From assembly GCA_964542855.1 (NCBI GenBank), contig CAZIWJ010000008.1, positions 1-30,655 on the forward strand: 30,655 nucleotides of DNA, read 5' to 3'. Positions 16,961 to 24,798 of the stretch are shown in pieces. Source of the stretch: CAZIWJ01 sp964542855. GTDB taxonomy: Bacteria > Bacteroidota > Bacteroidia > Cytophagales > Cyclobacteriaceae. A model generated the notes under the pieces. It ran no database searches and had not been told where the DNA came from. It saw only the letters and a list, made by a program, of their open reading frames with translations. Position 1 is the first letter of the stretch, and each line of letters begins with the position of its first letter. Both the position numbers and the translations under genes were made by a program.

Positions 16961-18775
16961 ATGAACAGGCGAATACATGTATTATTAATTACCAGTATCT
17001 TGTTGTGCCCGGCTGTTGGTTCCGTAGCCCAGGAGGTTCGCACCGTAGCCGGGCAGGCACTGGCGTCCGGCCGGGCCGACGGCCCCGGGGCGGATGCCCG
17101 TATGCACAACCCGCACGGCATTGCCGTAAGCAGCAGTGGAAATGTGTACGTTGCCGATCGTTTTAACCATGCCATCCGGAAAATTACCCCCGATGGCGAA
17201 GTTAGTACGCTGGCTGGTAGCGGGAACATCGGCAGCGATAACGGACAGGGTAGTGAAGCATCATTTTACGAGCCGTGGGACGTTTGCGTAGACGAACAAG
17301 AGAACGTTTACGTAGCGGATTACAAAAATAACCTGATCCGGAAAATTACTCCTGACGGTACAGTGAGTACACTGGCCGGAAGCGGCAGCTTTGGCTTTGC
17401 CGGCGGTCCGGCCGGTGTAGCCACTTTCGGTAACCCGGGAGGGATAGCCCTGGATAAAGCGGGTAATTTGTACGTATCGGACCATAATACCCATATCATC
17501 AGGAAAATATTGCCCGATGGAACAGTAAGTACGCTGGCAGGTGCGGCTTTCGATGCGGCCGATAGCGACGGGCTGGGTTCCGCAGCCCGGTTCAACCGGC
17601 CTTACGGCATCAGTATGGGCACTGATGGCCGGCTGTACGTAGCCGACGAGCATAATCACAAAATTAAATCCATCTCCCGAACTGGTTACGTTACTACCGT
17701 GGCCGGTAGCGGAAACCTGGGGTCGCAGGATACAACTGCCCTGGAATCGAGGTTTAACTATCCCTGGGACGTAGTTCAGGACGCAGAAGGAAGGCTCTAC
17801 GTACTGGATGGCTATAACCACGTTATCCGCCGGATCGACAGCACCGGTGTAACCACCTGGGTAGGAACTTCCGGTACTACCGGGGCAAAAGACGGTACCG
17901 GAGAGCAGGCTTCTTTTAACGGTGCTACCGGAATGGCCCTTGAAGCACAAAGCAATACACTCTGGATTTCAGATGCCTATAATAACCTGATCCGCTCAGT
18001 TACCGTTGGGAAAGAACCCCTGGAATTACAAATGACCGTAACCAGCGATACGGTTTGCCGGGGCGAGCAGGTAAGTTTCTCTATCCTGCCCGATACCCTT
18101 GAAAGTTACGAACTCTACCGGGGTGATACCAGGGTTGCCGAATCTACTGTTCCGTTTTTCCAGGCTACGGTAAACGAAACCGGCAACTGGTTTGCCATTG
18201 CACTCGATGAACAGGGCAACCCAATCAGCAGCGAGGTAGTAAGCATAACGGTAAACAACCAACCCGAAGTAAACTGGATACCTTCTGCCACCTCTCTACA
18301 GGTTACAGCAAATGATTCTGTAAGCTGGCAGTGGCAGGTAAACGGTACCACCATCAGCACCGCTGATACGCTCGATTTAGCCGATACCCCTCCCGGGCAA
18401 TATACTGTTAACGTGCAAGCTACCGGCTTAAGCGGTTGTAGCACTACTAAGGATTCTTTAATTAGTATTGAAGAGCCGGTTATTGCAATTCCCGAAACAG
18501 AAAACCCGGCATTTTACCTGCCCGATGCGTTTAGCCCCAACAATGACGGGAGTAACGACCGCTTAGCTATCCTCGGGCCGGCCCCGGAGATTATCCAGGC
18601 CCAACTAGTTAACCAGTGGGGCAACCAGTTTTCGTTGCCCGTATCCGGGGCACAGATCTGGGACGGCACCCTGAACGGGCAGCCGGCAGAGCCGGGTACT
18701 TACATGCTGCTCCTGCGCTACCGTGAAAATGAAAGTGAATCGGTTTACCGGACCCTGATTAACCTGATCCGATAA
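16961..18775 (+). CDS. Secreted NHL-repeat protein with type B (CHU_C) T9SS sorting domain
   Basis: This 604-residue protein has a signal peptide likely cleaved after Ala23 (SVA|QE). Six NHL repeats, of the form P-x-G/D-[IV]-x-x-D-x-x-G-x-[LI]-Y-V-x-D followed by IRKI-x-x-DG-x-V-x-T-x-AG, begin near residues 48, 102, 156, 211, 265 and 319. The near-exact 54-residue spacing predicts a complete six-bladed beta-propeller. Ig/PKD-like beta regions follow (about 350-510). The C-terminus from Phe518 (FYLPDAFSPNNDGSND) is the gliding-motility-associated CHU_C or type B sorting domain. Type B cargo is known to depend on SprF-like partners, and the next gene, 2 bases away, encodes one. The ligand of the propeller is unknown. 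Confidence 0.92.
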   Translation: MNRRIHVLLITSILLCPAVGSVAQEVRTVAGQALASGRADGPGADARMHNPHGIAVSSSGNVYVADRFNHAIRKITPDGEVSTLAGSGNIGSDNGQGSEASFYEPWDVCVDEQENVYVADYKNNLIRKITPDGTVSTLAGSGSFGFAGGPAGVATFGNPGGIALDKAGNLYVSDHNTHIIRKILPDGTVSTLAGAAFDAADSDGLGSAARFNRPYGISMGTDGRLYVADEHNHKIKSISRTGYVTTVAGSGNLGSQDTTALESRFNYPWDVVQDAEGRLYVLDGYNHVIRRIDSTGVTTWVGTSGTTGAKDGTGEQASFNGATGMALEAQSNTLWISDAYNNLIRSVTVGKEPLELQMTVTSDTVCRGEQVSFSILPDTLESYELYRGDTRVAESTVPFFQATVNETGNWFAIALDEQGNPISSEVVSITVNNQPEVNWIPSATSLQVTANDSVSWQWQVNGTTISTADTLDLADTPPGQYTVNVQATGLSGCSTTKDSLISIEEPVIAIPETENPAFYLPDAFSPNNDGSNDRLAILGPAPEIIQAQLVNQWGNQFSLPVSGAQIWDGTLNGQPAEPGTYMLLLRYRENESESVYRTLINLIR

Positions 18776-18777
18776 CA

Positions 18778-20316
18778 ATGAGAGCCCTGTTCGTTAGCAT
18801 ATTAACCCTTTTATTAGCTCTTCCGGCATCCGGTCAGGGGGTGCACTGGTCGTGGTTAGAGCGGAACCAGTTTAACCGCCCGCTCAACCCGGCCCATAAC
18901 TGGCAGGTTAGTGGTTCGTACCGCAGCCAGTGGGCTGCCCTGGGTACCCCTTTCGTAAGCCAGGGATTACGAATACAAAAATTAACCGGTTCTTTTGCCT
19001 GGGGCATTGACCTGCAGAATAACCAGGCCACAAGGCAGGGGTACCGGGAAACCACGGTAACCCCTTTTGCCAGTATTCAGCTATTCAGAAATAAAAATTC
19101 CTCCCTGTACGCCCTGGCGGTTGGTGCCATTTTGCAAAAGCAACTGGACTTCAGCGAGCTTCAATTCGCCAACCAGTACGTACGAGGCACGGGCTTCGAC
19201 GCCTCGGTATTTAATGGCGAACCCGTTCGCTCATCGGGCTATACCAATTTCTCGCTTGGAAGTGGACTGGAATACCACCGCATTATTTCTCCATTGCTGG
19301 CAATACAGGCCAGCTACCTGCTTAACCAAATCAACCGGCCGGTACAGGATATGACCGGCAATTACCGGCTCCCGGTAAGCCAGCAGTTTAGGCTACAGGC
19401 TGATGTTGCAATTAACGAACAGAGTTACCTGCACCCTTCCCTGTTTTACAGTAGTCAGAACCCGGCCGGGGAGTGGGCGGGAGCACTTCACTGGAAAAGA
19501 GAACTGGCCCCCGGCCAGTTCCTGGTTGCAGGCCCGGCCTACCGAATAAGCGACGCCTGGTTGTTGTCTGTTGGTTACGAGCAGCCCAAATGGTCGGTGA
19601 GAGCAGTGTACGATCACAGCCAACAAACTTTTAATTCCAAAAACCAGCAATTCCGGGCCTGGGAAATGCACTTTTCTTTCCGCTTCGGAGCGCGAAAAAA
19701 TAACAGAGAAAAACCAGTTGCCGAGTCTGCTAAATCGGTTCCGGTTAAGCCTGACACGGCGGCTGTTCAGTCTGTGCCCGTATTAGATCGGGATGAAGAC
19801 GGCGTTCCTGATGCCGACGACCGGTGCCCGATGGTAGCCGGCAAGCCAGAACGGGAAGGGTGCCCGGAACCGAAAAATAAGAGTAATAATTCAACAGGAA
19901 TTACAGCAAAACCCGCGGCCGATCGCCCGCTTACCCGGGCGGAATTCCTTTCTGAAGCCGTTGCAGCCCCCCTCGAGCAAACCATGAACTACGGAAATGT
20001 GGAATTTGATGTTAATTCTTCCGAGGTCAGGCCCCGTTACCGGGTGATGCTACAGGAATTAGCAGAGTATTTGCAATTATTCCCGGAAAGGAAAGTGCTG
20101 GTCGACGGCCATACCGACAAAGACGGCAGCAGCCTGTACAACGAAAAATTAGGAGATATGCGTGCTCACGCTGTTCGGGCAGAACTGATGAAATACGGTG
20201 TTTCGATGCAAAGCATCCTGGTATTCACTTACGGGGAAACCCGCCCCATCGGGGAAAACGAAACCGAGAAAGGTAAAGCCAGGAACCGGAGAGTAGAACT
20301 AATAATTGTTGAATAA
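18778..20316 (+). CDS. PorP/SprF-family outer-membrane protein fused to TSP3 repeat and OmpA domain
   Basis: This 512-residue protein begins with a signal peptide (cleavage likely after Gly19, ASG|QG). Residues about 20-300 form a PorP/SprF-like outer-membrane beta-barrel (family call from overall pattern and context). A thrombospondin type 3-like calcium motif follows (DRDEDGVPDADDRCP, from Asp337). An OmpA C-terminal domain occupies about 403-512 (VEFDVNSSEVRP, VDGHTDKDGSSLYNEKL, MRAHAVRAEL, NRRVEL), with the Asp and Arg positions used for peptidoglycan contact apparently kept. The fusion would tie a T9SS cargo-docking barrel to the cell wall. It lies 2 bases after the NHL protein gene, as SprF lies beside SprB in Flavobacterium, and shares 1 base (TAATG) with the next glycosyltransferase gene. 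Confidence 0.85.
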   Translation: MRALFVSILTLLLALPASGQGVHWSWLERNQFNRPLNPAHNWQVSGSYRSQWAALGTPFVSQGLRIQKLTGSFAWGIDLQNNQATRQGYRETTVTPFASIQLFRNKNSSLYALAVGAILQKQLDFSELQFANQYVRGTGFDASVFNGEPVRSSGYTNFSLGSGLEYHRIISPLLAIQASYLLNQINRPVQDMTGNYRLPVSQQFRLQADVAINEQSYLHPSLFYSSQNPAGEWAGALHWKRELAPGQFLVAGPAYRISDAWLLSVGYEQPKWSVRAVYDHSQQTFNSKNQQFRAWEMHFSFRFGARKNNREKPVAESAKSVPVKPDTAAVQSVPVLDRDEDGVPDADDRCPMVAGKPEREGCPEPKNKSNNSTGITAKPAADRPLTRAEFLSEAVAAPLEQTMNYGNVEFDVNSSEVRPRYRVMLQELAEYLQLFPERKVLVDGHTDKDGSSLYNEKLGDMRAHAVRAELMKYGVSMQSILVFTYGETRPIGENETEKGKARNRRVELIIVE

Positions 20317-21464
20317 TGAATAAAATAGTAGCCATACACTTGTACAATGACTACAGCGGTAGCCCGAAAGTGCTGCAACAATGGTTGCAGCAACTTACCG
20401 ACCAGTACCCGGTAACCGTAGATTTATATACTTCGGCCAGCCCCGGATTTCTGTCTGGCCTGGCAAATGCAACGGGAATAACTTTTTTTAATCAACCCTA
20501 CCAACTACTTAAAAATCGCTGGTTGCGGTTGTTTTACCTGTTTTTCCACCAGTTTAATTTATTCATCAGGTTATTGAAGTACCGTAATGAACCCGTGGTT
20601 TTTTACGTAAATACCATGTTACCTTTCGGGGCCATCCTGGCCGGTAAAATATGCGGTAAAAAAGTAGTGGTACATGTGCACGAGACGTCGGTAAAACCCG
20701 CACTATTAAAGAAATTTTACCGGGCAGTTATTGGCCGCTGTGCATCTGAAATCATATACGTTTCGCGTTATCTGCAGCAAAAAGAACTTTTTCCTTCAAT
20801 TCCATCCCGGGTGGTTTACAATGCTTTGTCTGATTCTTTCAGCCGGCAGGCTTTTCGTTTTCTTTCCGGAAAAGAAGCAGGCAGCAAACGCCAGCCCTTT
20901 ACAGTGCTGATGCTTTGTTCGCTAAAACCTTACAAGGGCGTGTACGAATTTACCGAACTGGCCAGGGCAGCAGGTAATGTTCGCTTCATTTTAGTACTGA
21001 ATGCCGACCAGGAGGCAATCAACGAATTTTACAGGGTGCCTCCGCCTGTAAACCTGGAAGTGTACGACCGGCAGTCGGACGTACACCCTTTTTACCAGCA
21101 GGCGCACCTGGTAATGAACCTGTCGCGACCCGATGAATGGGTAGAAACTTTCGGCTTAACCGCCCTGGAAGCCATGAGCTACGGTTTGCCCGTTATTGTT
21201 CCCCCGGTTGGTGGCATTGCTGAAATCGTTGAAGATTACGTTACCGGGTTCCGGATATCCTGTTACCAGCAGCAGGAAATTATTATGCGCATACATGAGT
21301 TGATGCATGACCACCAGGTTTACCATCGCATGAGCAAAGCAGCACTAAAAGAATCGCAGTGTTTTCAGCCGGAAGCCTCGGCCCGGAAAGTATACGAAAC
21401 ACTTTTTTCCGGGGCAGCCAATGAATTAGCTGAACAGGGAGTAACCTTAAATATACCGTCATGA
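20316..21464 (+). CDS. Glycosyltransferase, GT4-type
   Basis: This 382-residue GT-B glycosyltransferase has an N-terminal acceptor segment (HLYNDYSGSPKVLQQWL), the HVHETS segment mid-protein, and the C-terminal EX7E motif ETFGLTALE (Glu277 and Glu285) followed by GLPVIVPPVGGIAEIVED. It is the third GT4-type enzyme of the locus and the first gene after the T9SS trio. Its start codon overlaps the stop of the PorP/SprF-OmpA gene by 1 base, and its end overlaps the next gene by 4 bases, which ties the surface-protein genes and glycan genes into one transcript. Donor sugar unknown. Confidence 0.92.
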   Translation: MNKIVAIHLYNDYSGSPKVLQQWLQQLTDQYPVTVDLYTSASPGFLSGLANATGITFFNQPYQLLKNRWLRLFYLFFHQFNLFIRLLKYRNEPVVFYVNTMLPFGAILAGKICGKKVVVHVHETSVKPALLKKFYRAVIGRCASEIIYVSRYLQQKELFPSIPSRVVYNALSDSFSRQAFRFLSGKEAGSKRQPFTVLMLCSLKPYKGVYEFTELARAAGNVRFILVLNADQEAINEFYRVPPPVNLEVYDRQSDVHPFYQQAHLVMNLSRPDEWVETFGLTALEAMSYGLPVIVPPVGGIAEIVEDYVTGFRISCYQQQEIIMRIHELMHDHQVYHRMSKAALKESQCFQPEASARKVYETLFSGAANELAEQGVTLNIPS

Positions 21465-22663
21465 AAAAGAAAGTAGCCATTATCGGAACGGCAGGCGTAC
21501 CGGGAAGGTACGGCGGATTTGAAACCCTGGTTCATCACTTAACCGGTAAACTGGGGCAGGAATTCGATTTGCACATTTACTGCAGCACTCATTTTTATCC
21601 TAAAGAAGAACGGGTTAAGCAGTGGAGAGGGGCTACCCTGCATTACATACCGCTTAACGCCAATGGTGTGCAGTCCATCCCTTACGATATATTATCTATT
21701 CTACACGCCCTGTTTTATGTACAAAGCCTGGTAATTCTGGGTGTAAGCGGGGGTATCCTGATTCCTTTCATTAAATGGTTCTCCCGGAAAAATATTGTAG
21801 TAAATATCGACGGGCTGGAATGGAAACGGGCTAAATGGAGCAAGCCCATTCGAATATTCCTCAAACTTTCCGAATTCCTGGCCGTGCAGTTTTCAGACGC
21901 TGATATTACCGATAACGCAGCTATTAAAGAGTATACCGCTGTGAATTACAAAACGCTAAGCCACCTAATTGCCTACGGGGGAGACCACGTGATGAAAATT
22001 GAACCCCGCAAAGAAGATGTACAGGCTTACCCGTTTTTATTGAACCCCTACGCTTTTAAGGTATGTCGCATTGAACCGGAAAACAATGTGCATATCATCC
22101 TTGAGGCGTTCAGCCGTTTACCGGACTGGCCATTGGTATTCGTGGGAAACTGGGCCAAAAGTGACTACGGTACCCGGCTGCGCAACCAGTACAGCGGGTA
22201 CAGTAATCTTATTCTGCTAGACCCGATTTACGACCAGGAACAGCTGGACTTGCTTCGATCTAACTGCTCTATTTACGTACATGGTCATAGTGCGGGGGGA
22301 ACCAACCCTTCGCTGGTAGAGGCCATGAACCTGGCATTACCGGTAGTGGCATTTACGGTTTCCTACAATGTGGCAACCACTGAAGGGAAGGCCCGTTATT
22401 TTGCCTCTGCTAACGAGCTGGTAGAAATTGTGTCTGGTCTTACCACAGAAGAACTGGCACGGTATGCAGCAACCATGCTGGAAATTGCCCGGCGGCGCTA
22501 CACCTGGGATAAAATAGCCCAACAGTATGGTAGCCTGATTATGGGGTTTGAGTATGCTTACGAAAAGAGCGAGGTGCGCCCGGTGGTTAGTAACCTGTCG
22601 GATGAAGACCTGCAGAGCACAGGGCTGGCCCACCTCAAAACCAGCAAACTATTCTTCGAATAA
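21461..22663 (+). CDS. DUF1972/GT4 glycosyltransferase (rhamnosyltransferase-like)
   Basis: This 400-residue protein starts with the DUF1972 signature GTAGVPGRYGGFET (residues 9-22). Characterised relatives such as streptococcal Cps2T and Geobacillus WsaF-neighbourhood enzymes include beta-1,4-rhamnosyltransferases that act early on lipid-linked intermediates. The C-terminal half carries GGTNPSLVEAM with the acidic residue typical of GT-B enzymes. It sits directly before the WecA-type initiating transferase gene, which fits a role in adding the second sugar (inference). Rhamnose as donor is only a family-based guess, since no dTDP-rhamnose genes are in the window. Confidence 0.88.
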   Translation: MKKKVAIIGTAGVPGRYGGFETLVHHLTGKLGQEFDLHIYCSTHFYPKEERVKQWRGATLHYIPLNANGVQSIPYDILSILHALFYVQSLVILGVSGGILIPFIKWFSRKNIVVNIDGLEWKRAKWSKPIRIFLKLSEFLAVQFSDADITDNAAIKEYTAVNYKTLSHLIAYGGDHVMKIEPRKEDVQAYPFLLNPYAFKVCRIEPENNVHIILEAFSRLPDWPLVFVGNWAKSDYGTRLRNQYSGYSNLILLDPIYDQEQLDLLRSNCSIYVHGHSAGGTNPSLVEAMNLALPVVAFTVSYNVATTEGKARYFASANELVEIVSGLTTEELARYAATMLEIARRRYTWDKIAQQYGSLIMGFEYAYEKSEVRPVVSNLSDEDLQSTGLAHLKTSKLFFE

Positions 22664-22666
22664 ATC

Positions 22667-23782
22667 ATGGAACCATTTACACTACCTGAATTATCGGCCA
22701 AATTGTTTGTTAGTGCCTTCCTGCTGCTGGCAGGCAGTTACCTGGCTTGTTATTTTGTGCTTCGGCGCATCATTAGCTGGTTTAACCGGGAAGCCATGTA
22801 CGACTTACCCGACGACCGAAAGTTGCACAAGAAAGCAACCCCTTCAATGGGTGGAATTGGTATGTTTATCGCTGCCATTGTTCCTTTCCTGTTTTATTCG
22901 GGGGTTCATTTCCGGGAATACCCACTCATACTGTCGCTTACTGCCGGGGCCACCGTGTTATTTACCGTGGGGTACCTGGATGACCGCCTGAACCTGTCGG
23001 CAGCTTTTCGTTTTCTTATTCAGTTTGCGGTTGCCGGATTTATCCTGTACCGTGGACTGCTCCTTACTCATTTTCCCGGAATTGACTGGCTTAATCATTT
23101 ACATCCGTTGATGTACTGGGTGCTGGGCATTATTATCATCGCCGGTGCCACCAATGCAGCGAACCTGATTGACGGGGTAGACGGGCTGGCCGGAAACCTT
23201 TTTCGTACCAACTTTATTGTGCTGGCTATTCTGTTCATCCTGCTGGGTAATTATGGACTCGCTGCCCTTACTTTAGTGCTAATTGGAGCAACCAGCGGTT
23301 TCTTAAGCCTAAACCGGCATCCGGCCAGGATATTCATGGGCGATACCGGTTCGTTGTTTGCCGGTTTTCTTTCCATTGCGTTAAGCCTTTATGCCATCAG
23401 GGCCGTTGATCCGGAATACCTGAACCTGGTTCCCCTGGTGCTGGGGCTGCATTTCCTAACCGGACTCGATATGCTTAGGTTGTTCCTGCAACGGATGGCT
23501 CACAAAAGGTCACCGTTTGCAGCCGATCGGAATCATATTCACCACTATGCCCTGCGGGCAGACCTGGGGGCAGAACAGGTAAACAAGCTGCTCCACGCCA
23601 AACACCTGCTTTTCATTGGTACGGGGCTGGCCTTTTCAGAATCGGTTTACCTTTCGTTTGCCCTGATGGCACTGTTCTATACGTTAACCTTGTTTGGTTT
23701 GTGGTACCGGCAGCGACGGCTGGCTTTTAACAGTGAAAGAGAAACCGAGCTGGGCCGGTTATTTCGGGAATACAGCTGGTAA
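22667..23782 (+). CDS. WecA/MraY-type undecaprenyl-phosphate sugar-1-phosphate transferase
   Basis: This 371-residue inner-membrane enzyme has about ten helices. It would start glycan synthesis by moving a HexNAc-1-phosphate (GlcNAc in typical WecA) from a UDP-sugar to undecaprenyl phosphate. Conserved family motifs are present: DDRKLHKK (49-56) followed by PSMGG, YLDDR (Asp105, Asp106), NLIDGVDGLAG (166-176), FMGDTGS (Asp226) and the His-rich loop HIHH (290-293). MraY proper is excluded by context and by the WecA-like HIHH loop. It is the only initiating transferase in the window and the last plus-strand gene of the locus. Its last 24 bases overlap the end of the convergent LysR gene. Confidence 0.9.
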   Translation: MEPFTLPELSAKLFVSAFLLLAGSYLACYFVLRRIISWFNREAMYDLPDDRKLHKKATPSMGGIGMFIAAIVPFLFYSGVHFREYPLILSLTAGATVLFTVGYLDDRLNLSAAFRFLIQFAVAGFILYRGLLLTHFPGIDWLNHLHPLMYWVLGIIIIAGATNAANLIDGVDGLAGNLFRTNFIVLAILFILLGNYGLAALTLVLIGATSGFLSLNRHPARIFMGDTGSLFAGFLSIALSLYAIRAVDPEYLNLVPLVLGLHFLTGLDMLRLFLQRMAHKRSPFAADRNHIHHYALRADLGAEQVNKLLHAKHLLFIGTGLAFSESVYLSFALMALFYTLTLFGLWYRQRRLAFNSERETELGRLFREYSW

Positions 23783-24679
23783 TTTACCGGGTGTAAGCGC
23801 AAGCTTTTCATCGAAGCTCTCTATAATTTTATTTTTCAGGTATTCCGAAACCCGGGCCTGCACTTCGGCCCGGAACAGGGAAATTTGCGTAGGTTCCAGT
23901 TCTGGTAACCCATCTTTCACAATTACACAATCTTCAGGAACCAGGCTTTGGGGAAGAGCAGCCAAACCGAGCCCGGCACGAATGGCCAGGTACTTGCTAT
24001 TATAACTTTCACTAACGTAAGTAAGATCGGCAGCCATTGAGCAGGCCGATAGTTTGTGCAACACCTGGCGTCGGTATACACAAGGCTCGGGAGAAACGAT
24101 AACCGGAATTTTATCGCTCTGCTGCCATTTTCTGCATTCTTCCTCGTCGCGGCCTACCCAAACCAGCGGATCGAACCAGGTTTTCACGATGCGGTCGTGG
24201 TAGGCTACGTTCATCTGCTCGTGTTTCAGGATTACCAGTTCGAACTCATTGGCCTCGTAGCGGTGGTACAACCGCTGGGTTAAATCGCAGGTCACTGACA
24301 ACTGGATACTGGGATACTGTTCGCGGAAACTCGATAAAACAGGGAGCAGGTAATAAGATGCCAGGTCTTCAGGAATTCCCAATCTTACCCGGCCGGCAAT
24401 TTCCTCGCTGAATAATTCATCCCTAAGCTTTTGCTCAACGTGCAGCATCTGCCAGCTGTAGCGGTACACCACCCGGCCGGCATCAGTCATTTTAACGGTG
24501 CGTCCCTGCTTGTCGAGCAAAGGCTGGCCAACCATTTCTTCCAGCTTTTTAATTTGCTGGCTCACGGCCGACTGGGTACGGTGCAGGGCATGGGCTGCCT
24601 GGCTAAAACTGCGCTGGTCTACTACAGTAATAAAAGTTCGCAACTGGGGTAAATCAAGGTACAGGGTTTGCCGGTCCAT
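23759..24679 (-). CDS. LysR-family transcriptional regulator
   Basis: This is a 306-residue regulator with an N-terminal winged helix-turn-helix (LPQLRTFITVVDQRSFSQAA, then LHRTQSAVSQQIKKLEEMVG and LDKQGRTVKMTDAG) and a C-terminal LysR substrate-binding domain (about 90-295, including GRVRLGIPEDLASYYLLPVL). I chose the ATG at 24679; a TTG eight codons upstream (24703) is in frame, but its extra residues precede the normal family start. It diverges from dabB with 119 bases between start codons. Two palindromes with LysR spacing lie in that gap, so it probably autoregulates and controls dabBA. The co-inducer is unknown; a signal of inorganic-carbon status would fit (inference). Confidence 0.92.
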   Translation of the reverse strand: MDRQTLYLDLPQLRTFITVVDQRSFSQAAHALHRTQSAVSQQIKKLEEMVGQPLLDKQGRTVKMTDAGRVVYRYSWQMLHVEQKLRDELFSEEIAGRVRLGIPEDLASYYLLPVLSSFREQYPSIQLSVTCDLTQRLYHRYEANEFELVILKHEQMNVAYHDRIVKTWFDPLVWVGRDEEECRKWQQSDKIPVIVSPEPCVYRRQVLHKLSACSMAADLTYVSESYNSKYLAIRAGLGLAALPQSLVPEDCVIVKDGLPELEPTQISLFRAEVQARVSEYLKNKIIESFDEKLALTPGKLPAVFPK

Positions 24680-24683
24680 AAAA

Positions 24684-24707
24684 TTAGTTGGGTTATTCAA
24701 CAACTAA
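24684..24707. promoter_or_regulatory. Candidate LysR operator, proximal palindrome
   Basis: TTAGTTG (24684-24690) and CAACTAA (24701-24707) form a perfect 7-bp inverted repeat with a 10-base spacer, and TTG-N7-CAA inside it matches the T-N11-A LysR consensus. It lies just upstream of the regulator's ATG, where an autoregulatory site would be expected. Confidence 0.45.
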
Positions 24708-24721
24708 GTTATAATTTTTAC

Positions 24722-24736
24722 TTATGTAACTCATAA
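24722..24736. promoter_or_regulatory. Candidate LysR operator, second palindrome
   Basis: TTATG-TAACT-CATAA is a 15-base inverted repeat containing T-N11-A spacing. It lies about 30 bases from the first palindrome on the dabB side, as expected for paired recognition and activation sites of LysR regulators. The AT-rich background raises the chance of coincidence. Confidence 0.35.
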
Positions 24737-24770
24737 AAATTTTTAATTTTTCTAATAGATTTTGGCCATT

Positions 24771-24778
24771 TATATTCG
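24771..24778 (+). promoter_or_regulatory. Candidate -7 promoter element for dabBA
   Basis: TATATTCG is one mismatch from the Bacteroidota -7 consensus TAnnTTTG and ends 20 bases before the dabB ATG. The upstream -33 region lacks a clear TTG, which would suit an activator-dependent promoter under the neighbouring LysR protein. Confidence 0.35.
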
Positions 24779-24798
24779 CCCCGGTAAAAAAACTAATA

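Noticed and set aside
16961..18000. Tandem DNA repeat or CRISPR-like array suggested by regular spacing
   Set aside because: The periodicity of about 162 bases is protein-level NHL repeat structure; the nucleotide units are diverged and have no spacer-repeat pattern.
24680..24703. TTG start eight codons upstream for the LysR gene
   Set aside because: The added residues precede the usual LysR N-terminus and cover the proximal palindrome; the ATG at 24679 gives a normal family length.
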